Program-made: the position numbers and the translations under genes
In this document: positions 18,953 through 27,599 of the stretch, piece by piece
Position numbering within the stretch: the first letter of the stretch is position 1
How the letters are laid out: each line of letters starts with the position of its first letter
DNA from: Streptomyces cellulosae
Lineage (GTDB): Bacteria > Actinomycetota > Actinomycetes > Streptomycetales > Streptomycetaceae
Direction: 5' to 3'
Assembly: GCF_000721105.1 (NCBI RefSeq)
Contig: NZ_JOEV01000024.1
Coordinates: 62,001 to 126,000, forward strand
Length of the DNA: 64,000 nt
The notes under the pieces: model-generated
What the model was told of the DNA's origin: nothing
Database searches by the model: none
What the model saw: only the letters and a program-made list of their open reading frames with translations

Positions 18953-20766
18953 GGGCGCTGCTCTCGCAGCGAGTCGAGGCCGTAGCGGGCGGACACGTCC
19001 AGGCCCTCACCGTAGTGGTGCTCCTCCAGCAGAGGCAGGATCTTCGTGCGCCACGTCCGTTCAAGGCCGCCGTCGCGGTAGACACCGGGCTTCATCAAAT
19101 ACGACGGGCCGATGGCGAAGTCGGCGTCGTCGATGCGGGCGTTGAGGGCATCGAGGAGACGGGCGGGCTCCAGGTCCCTGTCCTCGCGCTTCAGCCAGCG
19201 CGCGAGCAGTCCGGCGGTCGGCTCAGTGCGCGGGGACAGCTCCACGAACGCGAAACGGCGCCGCATCGCCGCGTCGACCAGGGCGATCGACCGGTCGGCG
19301 GTGTTCATCGTGCCGATCACGAACAGATTCGGCGGCAGCGCGAAGTCGTCCCCGGAATAGGTGAGACGGACTGACCTGGTGCGGTACTCCAGGAGGAAGT
19401 AGAGCTCGCCGAAGACCTTCGCCAGATTGGCGCGGTTGATCTCGTCGATGATCAGAAAGTGCGGGACGTGCCGGTTGCCTTCGCGGGAGGCGAGATCGGC
19501 GAGCTCCCGCAGCGGGCCCGCCGTCAGCCGGAACGCCACCTCTCTCGTTTCGGGGTCCTCCACGGGCCTGAACCCCTCGAAGAAGTCCTCGTAGGCGTAC
19601 GAGGGGTGGAACTGCACGATCTTGACCTGCTCCGGGCCGCCGCCGAAGTACTCGGCCAGCTTCATCGCCAGGTACGTCTTGCCAGTGCCTGGTGGGCCAT
19701 AGAGCACCAACTGGCGTTCGTCGAAGAGGAGTTCACGCATCTCTTCCAGCCAGTCGCGACCGTGCACGAGGAGGTCGGCGACGAGTTCCCCGGTGATGTC
19801 CGGCAGCGACAGCTCCCGTTGCGCCGGCCGTTCGGCGACGAGGTACTCACCGGTGCCGCCGGCGGCTGCCGGGTCAGTACGCCCGGTGAGTCCGTCCAGC
19901 GCGTCCAGGACACCGGTCAGGTCGACGACATCATGCTGCACGGAAAGCTTCTGCTGCACTTCCTCCGGCAGCTCCTCGTACGCGTGGCTGTCCGCCCGCC
20001 AAGCCACGGTCCGCCGCAGATTGGACAGCCCGCCAGGGGAAGCGGTCTGCACGGCCTCCCCGGTGATTCGCCCGACGTGCAGCCGGCCGTCGCCGATGGT
20101 GGCCACGGTGTCGCCGACGCGCATCTGCGTCAGAAAGGAGTGCAGTTCGTCGACGAGGCCCCGCTTCTGGTTGTACGAGGCGGCCCCCTCGTACCCCTCC
20201 TCGACGAAGCGGCGCAGTGCGCTCTTGGTCGGATCGGTCTCCTCCAAGGGGGGCACGTGTGCGCCCGCGAGGGAGACGAACCCCTCCTGCAACCACAGTT
20301 GCCGTACCAGGTTGTGCCCCGAGACGTTGGAGCCGCGCACCAGCCACGCCTTTCGCGGCGCGCGCCAGCCGGTGGACAGATAGTCGGCGAGCGGGTGGCT
20401 CTCGGCGGTGCGCCAGGACTCCGGGCCGGAAGCGTCGTAGCCGTACACCAGCGCGGCGGCTGCCGATGAGGAGTTGCACTCGATGTCCCGGGTCGTCACC
20501 CAACGCGGTGGTGCCTGCGGCCGGTCGGGATCGGCAGGCGCGTCGACGAGCCGGCCGTCCGCGCGCAGATCCGCACGGAACCTGCGTGCGTGGTCACCGA
20601 GCCCGGGCCATGCCTCGGCGGCCACCATTGAGCCCTCCTGGAGGAGGAACTTGTGCGTGCCGTTGCCGCCGAACTCCATGAGCAGATGCCCGCGCGCCTC
20701 ACCACCGTCCTTGGGCAGCTTGATGCGGAACTCGGGTGTGCCGGGGAGGCGGTCGGGCTGCGGCAT
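18949..20766 (-). CDS. mcrB: McrB-type AAA+ NTPase with DUF4357-like sensor N-terminus
   Basis: 605 aa from ATG 20766 (GGAAGG upstream); an upstream in-frame start at 20832 would place the start within the palindrome region and is unlikely. The N-terminus (about 10-130) looks like DUF4357: FRIKLPKDGGEARGHL, LLQEGS and SSSAAAALVYGYDASG. A second module (about 145-260, VRGSNVSGHNLVRQLWLQEG through MRVGDTVATIGDGRLHVGRI) resembles the EVE-like nucleic-acid-reading domains that McrB proteins carry. The AAA+ domain has Walker A LYGPPGTGKTYLAMKL (about 358), Walker B FLIIDEINRANLAKVFGEL and VIGTMNTADRSIALVDAA, the classic McrB set. It should form the ring that translocates DNA and activates McrC. 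The sensor fold differs from the E. coli N-terminus, so the recognised modification may differ. Confidence 0.92.
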   Translation of the reverse strand: MPQPDRLPGTPEFRIKLPKDGGEARGHLLMEFGGNGTHKFLLQEGSMVAAEAWPGLGDHARRFRADLRADGRLVDAPADPDRPQAPPRWVTTRDIECNSSSAAAALVYGYDASGPESWRTAESHPLADYLSTGWRAPRKAWLVRGSNVSGHNLVRQLWLQEGFVSLAGAHVPPLEETDPTKSALRRFVEEGYEGAASYNQKRGLVDELHSFLTQMRVGDTVATIGDGRLHVGRITGEAVQTASPGGLSNLRRTVAWRADSHAYEELPEEVQQKLSVQHDVVDLTGVLDALDGLTGRTDPAAAGGTGEYLVAERPAQRELSLPDITGELVADLLVHGRDWLEEMRELLFDERQLVLYGPPGTGKTYLAMKLAEYFGGGPEQVKIVQFHPSYAYEDFFEGFRPVEDPETREVAFRLTAGPLRELADLASREGNRHVPHFLIIDEINRANLAKVFGELYFLLEYRTRSVRLTYSGDDFALPPNLFVIGTMNTADRSIALVDAAMRRRFAFVELSPRTEPTAGLLARWLKREDRDLEPARLLDALNARIDDADFAIGPSYLMKPGVYRDGGLERTWRTKILPLLEEHHYGEGLDVSARYGLDSLREQRP

Positions 20767-20818
20767 GGGTGACCTTCCAGATAGGACGAAGCCTCGGAGA
20801 ACAGCGCACACTCTACCT

Positions 20819-20833
20819 GTTGACACTGTCAAT
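20819..20833. promoter_or_regulatory. island palindrome (site 2), GTTGACACTGTCAAT
   Basis: 14 of 15 positions fit GTTGAC-NNN-GTCAAC. It is 53 bp upstream of the mcrB start on the minus strand. Reading minus, it is followed directly by AGGTAGAGT, whose TAGAGT could be a -10; the palindrome would then cover the -35/spacer region. The centre is 52 bp (five helical turns) from site 3. Confidence 0.65.
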
Positions 20834-20870
20834 CGATCTGCAGCCTAAAAGAAACAGATTCGATCAGTGT

Positions 20871-20901
20871 GTTGACGGTGTAAACGGGCTGGTCGTAGGG
20901 T
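20871..20901 (+). promoter_or_regulatory. island palindrome (site 3) overlapping promoter of the sigma-drmAB operon
   Basis: The palindrome GTTGACGGTGTAAAC (20871-20885) contains TTGACG (20872-20877); 18 bp further on lies TAGGGT (20896-20901), a good Streptomyces -35/-10 pair for housekeeping sigma. Predicted start of transcription is near 20908. A protein bound to the palindrome would cover the -35 box. Sites 2 and 3 share the divergent region between mcrB and the sigma gene. The rest of 20767-20980 holds only leader sequence. Confidence 0.65.
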
Positions 20902-20980
20902 TCCGGTATGTCCGGCTGACTCTTCCAGGCGGAACCGGCGTTTGATCGCTGGAATGGGGGGCGTTATGGGTGGGGGATCG

Positions 20981-22519
20981 ATGACTGAGGCCGAACGGCG
21001 CACGATCGAGGCCGAGTTGCCGTCCGTCATGGAGAGGTTGAAACGCTGCGCCTCGCGTGCGGGAGTCGTGAGTCAGCGCGCCTTTGCAGTGGAAGCGAAC
21101 CGACTCGGGCTCACGACCGAGGATCAGCAGCGCAGGCTCCGTCACGGGCTCGCCGCCGTCGGCATCCATGTGAGGCCCTCACGCCGAAAGCAGGGGAACC
21201 ACCACTCTGCGCCCGTCTCCGCCTTCGAGACGCCGGCTGTGGTCCCATCGGTGAAGGCGACAGCTCCAATAGCCCTGTCCGCCGTCGCCCCTGAATCCCG
21301 GCTCGTCGCCACTGAGGCCGCCAGGCGCCTGGCCCAGGCCCGGCGTATGCTGGCCCGCTATGCCGACGTCGACGGAACCGTCAGCAGGCTTGCCCACGAC
21401 GGTGTTGTACGGCTCCACGGGCTCAGCCCTGGCGAAGCGCGCGAGCTGACCGTGGACTTCCCGATCACCCGCCCCCGCCCGCTCATGCAGACGGTGGCGG
21501 GCGGTCAGGCCCGGCCCTCGGCGCCCGCATCCGCCTCGTCGAGCGCCGTATCTCCGAAGTCGCCGACAGGCAGGCAGCGTGCCCGCACTGCCGTTTCCGT
21601 TATGGACGCGAGCATGGCCGACGCCGTCAGCGCGGCCCGGGCGGTGCTGGAAGAGGACCGGTGGCGCCGGGACCCGGGCACGGTGATGCTGCGGGCGGAA
21701 GAGGAAGTGGGTCTGGCCGCTCTCCTCCGCGGCGGTGCCGATCTCCTCACGTGCGATGTTCCGTCGGAGGAGATCAAGGCGTTGCCCCGCGACGGCGAGC
21801 GGTGGCGTGCTTACCAGTGCCTCGTCCTGCACAACCGGGGGCTCGTGTGGAAGATCGCGCTGGGACACCAAGGGCGCGGACTCGACATCGACGACCTCGT
21901 CCAGCACGGGAACATCGGACTGATGCGCGCGGTCCGCAAGTTCGATGCCACCAAGGGTTACAAGCTCTCGACCTACGCGACCTGGTGGATCAAGCAGGCC
22001 ATCACACGTGCCATCGCCGCCGAGGGCACCCTGATCCGGGTGCCGGTGCACATGCACGAAAAGGTCAACAAAGTCGCCAAGGCAGAGCGCAAGCTCCTGA
22101 ACGAAGGCCGTGCCAGGACCATCGACAACGTGGCCTACGCGACCGGTCTCACCTTCGCCGAGGTGGAAGAGGTGCGCAGGATCAGCCGACCCACCGACTC
22201 ACTGGACCGGATCATCGGCGACGACACCGCACTCGGTGACCTGATCATCGGGCCGAGCCGACTGCCTGGACCCGCCGCCGTGTTGATCCGCAAGGAGTTC
22301 CAGGCGCGCCTGCGGCACGTACTGGAACACTTCGCCGAACGTGAGCAGCACGTCCTCATTCGGCGCACCGGTCTCGACGGTGACGAGCCGGACACACTGG
22401 AGGACATCGGGGTCGTCTTCGGTGTCACACGCGAGCGCATCCGCCAGATCGAATCCAAGACCAAGGCGAAGTTCCTCGGCGAGCTGGCCCGCCACGGGCT
22501 GGTGCCGAAGCCCCGCTGA
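20981..22519 (+). CDS. sigma-70 family RNA polymerase sigma factor in the defence island
   Basis: 512 aa from ATG 20981 (GGGGGA upstream; ATG 20966 and 20954 are in-frame alternatives). The C-terminal half has region 2 (DLVQHGNIGLMRAVRKFD, then YKLSTYATWWIKQAITRAI), region 3 (RVPVHMHEKVNKV) and region 4 with its HTH (LEDIGVVFGVTRERIRQIES), very like primary-type sigma factors. The first 70 residues (MERLKRCASRAGVVSQRAF, LRHGLAAVGIHV) resemble region 1.1. The middle (about 75-230) is a low-complexity linker plus an unknown helical part. It is not an ECF sigma. It is the first gene of an operon with drmA 50 bp downstream, and it points away from mcrBC. I infer a dedicated transcriptional activator, or a decoy sigma, for the island. 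Confidence 0.85.
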   Translation: MTEAERRTIEAELPSVMERLKRCASRAGVVSQRAFAVEANRLGLTTEDQQRRLRHGLAAVGIHVRPSRRKQGNHHSAPVSAFETPAVVPSVKATAPIALSAVAPESRLVATEAARRLAQARRMLARYADVDGTVSRLAHDGVVRLHGLSPGEARELTVDFPITRPRPLMQTVAGGQARPSAPASASSSAVSPKSPTGRQRARTAVSVMDASMADAVSAARAVLEEDRWRRDPGTVMLRAEEEVGLAALLRGGADLLTCDVPSEEIKALPRDGERWRAYQCLVLHNRGLVWKIALGHQGRGLDIDDLVQHGNIGLMRAVRKFDATKGYKLSTYATWWIKQAITRAIAAEGTLIRVPVHMHEKVNKVAKAERKLLNEGRARTIDNVAYATGLTFAEVEEVRRISRPTDSLDRIIGDDTALGDLIIGPSRLPGPAAVLIRKEFQARLRHVLEHFAEREQHVLIRRTGLDGDEPDTLEDIGVVFGVTRERIRQIESKTKAKFLGELARHGLVPKPR

Positions 22520-22569
22520 ACCCGACGGAACTTTCCCGACTCACCCCCCTGATCCGAAGGAAACCGCGC

Positions 22570-25500
22570 ATGGACCCGCGCCAGGAGCTGGTCGACTACC
22601 TCACCCGCCAGCTCGTCGGCCCCGTCGGCGGTGACGACGAGGTGCTCGACGCGCCGCCGGACCGGCAGTACCTCATGGGCACGCTCTACCCGCAGCAGGC
22701 GGACCGCCGGCGCCGGCTCGACCTCGCCGCCGATGACCCCGAGGCACCCGGCGCCGAGCAGGATGCCGCCGACGTGGACCCCGCCCCCGACCCCGTGCCC
22801 GAGACCAACAGCTGGCTGCCCGCGTCCCTCGGTATCAGCTTCTACACCGATGCCGTAGACGTCGAGGTGAGCTGTGCCGCCGCCCGCTACGAGACGCAGC
22901 GGAACGAACCCGGGCGCGGGCGGAGCTGGAAGCGTGTGCCCCTCACGCCCGAGACGCACACGATCGGCCCCGACCGGGAGGAGGTGCTCGTCCTCGATGG
23001 CCGCGCGAAGATCCAGCTGACCCGCCGCTCCTACGGCGCGGGCACTCTCATCACCGTGGCCCTGGTCAACGAAAAACACCACGAAGGTGCCGACGACAAG
23101 GCGCCGGACTGGGACGACATGCTGTTTCAGTGCCGGCTCAGCGTCCGCCCCGCCGATGGCGCCGTGCTGCCGTATCCCAGCGTCCGGCTCGCCAGTCGTG
23201 ATCCCGAGGAACGCGAACTGCGCCTTCAGTACCGGCACGTCGTCACCCACGCCGTCGGCCACGGCTGCGCCGTCCGCGAGGACCGCGGTGAGGAAGGCGG
23301 CGTCGAACTCCTCGCCTGCGAAGTCCTGCCACGCGCCGAGGTACCCGCCATCCGAGCCGGCGGCCCGCTCGACGCCCCCGCGCTCACGATCTCCCACCTG
23401 GCCGACCCGGCCGTCAGCAGGGACCAACTTCGCGAGGAACTCGCCGAGTTCGCCGTCTCGTACCACGCCTGGTACGTGGGCCAGCGATCCGTCGAGGTGC
23501 CGCCCTGGGGCCGGGAAGCCGCGGAGCGGATCCTCGACCGCGTCCGCCAGGCGGTCACCCGCATCGAGGCCGGCGTACGTACCCTGTGCGACAGCGACCG
23601 GCCCGAGCTCCTCGACGCCTTCCGCATCGCTCAGCGCGCCATGCTGCTGCAGATGCGGCACTCCGCCCCCGACCAGGCCGGTCAGCGGCACCACCGCGCG
23701 GACCCCGTGGCCCTCGACCCGCCCGTCGACCCGAAGGCCACCTGGCGCCCTTTCCAGCTCGCCTTCTTCCTCCTCGCCCTCGACGGCGTCGCCGACCCCG
23801 GACACCACGACCGCGAGACCACCGACCTGATCTGGTTCCCCACCGGTGGTGGCAAGACCGAGGCGTATCTGCTCCTGGCCGCCTTCACCATCGCCCTGCG
23901 CCGGATCCGCGGCGAAGGCGGCGGGACCACCGTGCTCAGCCGCTACACCCTCAGTCTGCTGACCACCCAGCAGTTCCAGCGTGCCGCCACCACGATCTGC
24001 GCCCTGGAGCACCTTCGCCGCACCGAACCCGGACTCGGCCTCGGTGGCGAACCCATCACCATCGGCCTGTGGGTCGGCGACACCACCACTCCCAACAAGT
24101 TCCAGGCGGCCAAGGACGCCTTCGACGAGCAGCGCGAGGCCAGCCACCCCGAGGACGTCTTCATTCTCGACCGCTGCCCGTGGTGCGGCACCCGCATCCT
24201 GCCGCCGACCCGGTCCAGCGTCCGCTCCGACTACGGAGTGCGCGCCGAGACGGACGAGTTCGCCTTCTACTGCACCCGTGACGAGTGCGCCTTCCACGAC
24301 GTACTGCCCGTCGCCGTCGTCGACCAGCACCTCTACGAGGATCCGCCCACCTTCGTCCTGGGCACCGTAGACAAGTTCGCCCGGCTCGCCTGGGAGCCCG
24401 ACTCCGGCAGCCTCTTCGGTGCGGGCACCGGCAACCGGCCACCCTCCCTGATCATCCAGGACGAGCTGCACCTGCTCACCGGACCGCTCGGCACCACGGT
24501 CGGCCTCTACGAGGCGGCCATCCTGGAGCTGTGTACCGCCGGGGACGGCCGCCCGCCCAAGATCGTCGCCGCCACGGCCACCATCCGGCGCTCCGCCGAA
24601 CAGGTCCGCGCCCTGCACCAGCAGAACGTCCAGCTGTTCCCGCCGTCCGGACTCGACGCCCGCGACAGCTTCTTCGCCGTCCCCGACACCGGCCGCCCCG
24701 GACGCCTCTACCTCGGTGTCATGGCGCAGGGCCACACCGCGGGCCGCGGCGCCGTCGCCACCACGGCGGCCATGCTCCAGGGCGTCCACCAGCTCCCCGA
24801 GGAGCACCGCGACGACTACTGGACGCTCGTCGCCTACCACCACAGCCTGCGCGAACTCGGCCGTACCGTCACCGCCGCCGGCGACGACATCCCCGCCCAG
24901 CTCCGCGGCCTCGACGAGGGTGCGGGCACGCGCGAGCTGGTCGGCGAGCAGGTACAACAACTCGACAGCAGCGTGAAGCGCGCCGATCAGCCCATCCTCC
25001 TCGACCGCCTCGAAAAGCCCCGGACGGACCCCCGGTCGGTGTCGTTCCTGCCGTGCACCAACATGCTCTCCGTCGGCGTCGACGTGAAGCGGCTGGCGTA
25101 CATGCTCATGCAGGGCCAGCCCAAGACCACCGCCGAGTACATCCAGGCCACCAGCCGCGTCGGCCGCCACCACGTGCCCGGACTCGTCGTCACCTACTTC
25201 AACGCAACGCGCCCGCGCGACCGGTCCCACTACGAGACCTTCATGGATTACCACCGGGCGCTCTACCGCTACGTCGAACCTGCCAGCGTCACCCCCTGGT
25301 CCCTGCCCGCGCGACGCCGCGCCCTGCACGCCGCGCTCGTCATCCTGGTCCGCCACCGGCTCGGCCTGGCCGCCGAGAACCGGGCCGGACGGATCACCGA
25401 CCACAAGGAAGAGGCAGGGCGGATCGCCGACGCCCTCGCTGAGCGCGCCGCGACCGCCGAGCGCGGCGCCACAGGAGCGCACGCCGACGCCGTGCGCGCC

Positions 25501-25719
25501 GACGTACGAGAGGAACTCGGCTACCTCCTGGACGACTGGTACCGGCAGGCCGACACCGCGGCCGCCGAGGGCAAGGACCTCTACTACCGCAGCCAGGGCA
25601 AGGGCCAGCACAACCTGCTCAAGGCCTTCGAACAGCGTTTCGGCCTGTGGGAGACCCTCAACTCCATGCGCAGCGTCGACCGCGAGTGCCAGATCACCGT
25701 GACGGGAGCAGGAAAGTGA
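22570..25719 (+). CDS. drmA: DrmA-like DISARM helicase
   Basis: 1049 aa; ATG 22570 with AAGGAAA upstream, 50 bp after the sigma gene. Large SF2 helicase resembling the DISARM core helicase DrmA: opening DPRQELVDYLTRQLVGPVGG, a long N-terminal region, Walker A WFPTGGGKTEAYLLLAAF (about residue 420), a Cys cluster (CPWCGTRI ... CTRDECAFHD, about 535-575), a DELH box in IIQDELHLLTGPLGTT (about 630), FLPCTNMLSVGVDVKRL and motif VI TAEYIQATSRVGR. Its stop overlaps the drmB start (GTGA). DISARM uses DrmA with DrmB to block incoming phage DNA. No drmC (PLD nuclease) and no methylase lie in this operon, so it is an incomplete or variant DISARM. Confidence 0.88.
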   Translation: MDPRQELVDYLTRQLVGPVGGDDEVLDAPPDRQYLMGTLYPQQADRRRRLDLAADDPEAPGAEQDAADVDPAPDPVPETNSWLPASLGISFYTDAVDVEVSCAAARYETQRNEPGRGRSWKRVPLTPETHTIGPDREEVLVLDGRAKIQLTRRSYGAGTLITVALVNEKHHEGADDKAPDWDDMLFQCRLSVRPADGAVLPYPSVRLASRDPEERELRLQYRHVVTHAVGHGCAVREDRGEEGGVELLACEVLPRAEVPAIRAGGPLDAPALTISHLADPAVSRDQLREELAEFAVSYHAWYVGQRSVEVPPWGREAAERILDRVRQAVTRIEAGVRTLCDSDRPELLDAFRIAQRAMLLQMRHSAPDQAGQRHHRADPVALDPPVDPKATWRPFQLAFFLLALDGVADPGHHDRETTDLIWFPTGGGKTEAYLLLAAFTIALRRIRGEGGGTTVLSRYTLSLLTTQQFQRAATTICALEHLRRTEPGLGLGGEPITIGLWVGDTTTPNKFQAAKDAFDEQREASHPEDVFILDRCPWCGTRILPPTRSSVRSDYGVRAETDEFAFYCTRDECAFHDVLPVAVVDQHLYEDPPTFVLGTVDKFARLAWEPDSGSLFGAGTGNRPPSLIIQDELHLLTGPLGTTVGLYEAAILELCTAGDGRPPKIVAATATIRRSAEQVRALHQQNVQLFPPSGLDARDSFFAVPDTGRPGRLYLGVMAQGHTAGRGAVATTAAMLQGVHQLPEEHRDDYWTLVAYHHSLRELGRTVTAAGDDIPAQLRGLDEGAGTRELVGEQVQQLDSSVKRADQPILLDRLEKPRTDPRSVSFLPCTNMLSVGVDVKRLAYMLMQGQPKTTAEYIQATSRVGRHHVPGLVVTYFNATRPRDRSHYETFMDYHRALYRYVEPASVTPWSLPARRRALHAALVILVRHRLGLAAENRAGRITDHKEEAGRIADALAERAATAERGATGAHADAVRADVREELGYLLDDWYRQADTAAAEGKDLYYRSQGKGQHNLLKAFEQRFGLWETLNSMRSVDRECQITVTGAGK

Positions 25720-27599
25720 AGCGCAAACTCCGGGTCCGCCAGGCGCAGACCGTGCTGCCGTTCGGCGTGGGCGCGGTACTCGACGTCCAGGGCGAGTCCT
25801 TCGTCGCCGCCGGCATCGAGAACTGGCCGGGGCTGAAGACCCCCGTCCCCGCCGAACGACTCGCCGCCCGCCTCGCCGTGACGGGTTTCTTCGCCGCACC
25901 CCACACCCTCAACGACCGTTACGACAAGCCCGACCGCCCCGGCGTCCCCTATGTGCGCTTCCCCGGCTGGCTGTTCTGCGGGTCCTGCCGGGCCATGGTC
26001 CGCTTTCTGCGCGAGAACGAGAAGCCGGGCGAGCCGCCCGTCTGCACGTCCTGCGCCGCCGCACCGCGCCTCACCCCGATGCGGTTCGTCCGCATCTGCC
26101 CGGACGGACACCTCGACGACGTCGACTGGTGGTATTGGGCCCACTCCAAGCTCGCGCCCGGACTACGGGATTCCTGCTCCGAGTCGAAGCACGCCTGGAA
26201 GGCACGCCGGCTCAACTTCCGCGTCGCCGACCGCGCCTCCGGACTCGAAGCGCTCTCGGTGCGCTGCGGAGCGACCAGGGAGGGCGGCAAGCCTTGCGGC
26301 GCCGAACGCGACCTGCTCGACGTCCTCGGCCCCCAGGGCGGACACTGCTCGGGCCGCAACCCCTGGCAGCGCTGGGACGCGAGGGCTTCCTGCGGCCAGC
26401 AGGTGCACATCGTGCAGCGCACCGCCGGCAACGTCTACTACCCGGTCGTCTACTCGGCCCTCGACATCCCCCAGACCGCCGAAGCCCCGCGGGCGGAGCA
26501 GAACATGGCGGAGACCGTCCTGGGCCACGGCTACTGGCCGATCCTGCTCGACGCACTCGGCACCTCCAGAGCCGGCACCTTCCGCGACATGATCAAGGAG
26601 GACACCGACGCCTCCGACAGCCTCATCGACCAGCTCGTCGCGGAGGCCACAGGCACCCCCGCACCGCCGTCCCCCGACCGGCCGGAGCCCGGAAAGTCCG
26701 GAAAGATCGACCTGAGCCGCGACGAGTGGTATGCCTTCGACGCCACCAAACTCCCGGAACCCACCAAGGAGTTCGCGATCCGCCGCGGTGGACTCGGCCT
26801 CGACGGCGAGAAGGAGGAGCCCTGGGCCACCCTCGACGCGCACATCGACGGCGTCGTCCTCGTCGACCGCCTCCGCGAGGTGCGGGCGCTGACCGGCTTC
26901 CGTCGCCACTCACCGGGCGGCACCTTCGTACCCGCCGACACCAGCGGCCGCCTGCGCTGGCTCCCCGCGACCGAGGTCTACGGCGAGGGCATCGTCCTCA
27001 CCCTCGACGAACAGCGCCTCACCACCTGGGAGAACGACCTCCGCGTGCGGGCCCACGTCCACGGTGTCCGTACGGACCTCGACGCGTCGTTCCGCGACGA
27101 ACAACTCGCGGAGACGACCGGCAGCGAACTCTCCCCTCGTTTCCTTCTCCTGCACACTCTCGCCCACCTGCTCATCCGTCAGCTCTCCTTCGACTCCGGC
27201 TACACCACCGCAAGCCTGCGCGAGCGCGTGTACGGCCGTCCCGAGTACGGCCAACGCGGGCTGCTGATCTACACGGCCGCCGGCGACGCCGAAGGCACCC
27301 TCGGCGGCCTGGTCCGGCAGGGCGAGGCACCGCACTTCGCCGAGACTCTCATCCGGATGCTGGAAGCGGCCGCCTGGTGCTCCGCCGACCCACTGTGCGC
27401 CGAGCACACCGGCCAGGGCTTCGGAAACCTCAACCGGGCGGCCTGCCACGCCTGCACCCTGCTGCCCGAGACGAGCTGCCAGACCGGCAACACCCTCCTC
27501 GACCGCGCCCTGGTCGTCGGCTCTGCCCGCGTCCCCGGCTATTTCACCGACGTCCTCACCGCGAGCCGCGAGTACGCGGCCGCCATCGCCCTGGGATGA
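25716..27599 (+). CDS. drmB: DrmB-like DUF1998 protein
   Basis: 627 aa. GTG 25716 overlaps the drmA stop, with GGGAGCAGG upstream. Family marks: opening KRKLRVRQAQTVLPFGVGAV, a zinc site (FCGSCRAMV ... VCTSC, residues 87-115), RICPDGHLDDVDWWYWAH (about 127), LHTLAHLLIRQLSFDSGY (about 480) and the terminal DUF1998 cysteines in CHACTLLPETSCQ. DrmB partners DrmA in DISARM; in single-chain relatives the two are fused as helicase plus MZB/DUF1998. The ATG of the next gene overlaps its stop. Confidence 0.88.
   Translation: MKRKLRVRQAQTVLPFGVGAVLDVQGESFVAAGIENWPGLKTPVPAERLAARLAVTGFFAAPHTLNDRYDKPDRPGVPYVRFPGWLFCGSCRAMVRFLRENEKPGEPPVCTSCAAAPRLTPMRFVRICPDGHLDDVDWWYWAHSKLAPGLRDSCSESKHAWKARRLNFRVADRASGLEALSVRCGATREGGKPCGAERDLLDVLGPQGGHCSGRNPWQRWDARASCGQQVHIVQRTAGNVYYPVVYSALDIPQTAEAPRAEQNMAETVLGHGYWPILLDALGTSRAGTFRDMIKEDTDASDSLIDQLVAEATGTPAPPSPDRPEPGKSGKIDLSRDEWYAFDATKLPEPTKEFAIRRGGLGLDGEKEEPWATLDAHIDGVVLVDRLREVRALTGFRRHSPGGTFVPADTSGRLRWLPATEVYGEGIVLTLDEQRLTTWENDLRVRAHVHGVRTDLDASFRDEQLAETTGSELSPRFLLLHTLAHLLIRQLSFDSGYTTASLRERVYGRPEYGQRGLLIYTAAGDAEGTLGGLVRQGEAPHFAETLIRMLEAAAWCSADPLCAEHTGQGFGNLNRAACHACTLLPETSCQTGNTLLDRALVVGSARVPGYFTDVLTASREYAAAIALG

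Noticed and set aside
22135..25899. 1254-codon open frame antisense to sigma/drmA
   Set aside because: Shadow of genes with intact sigma and helicase motifs on the plus strand.
26129..27595. Upstream extension of the UvrD-like frame through the drmB gene
   Set aside because: The translation there is Arg/Pro-rich shadow; the ATG at 27596 overlapping the drmB stop is the natural start.
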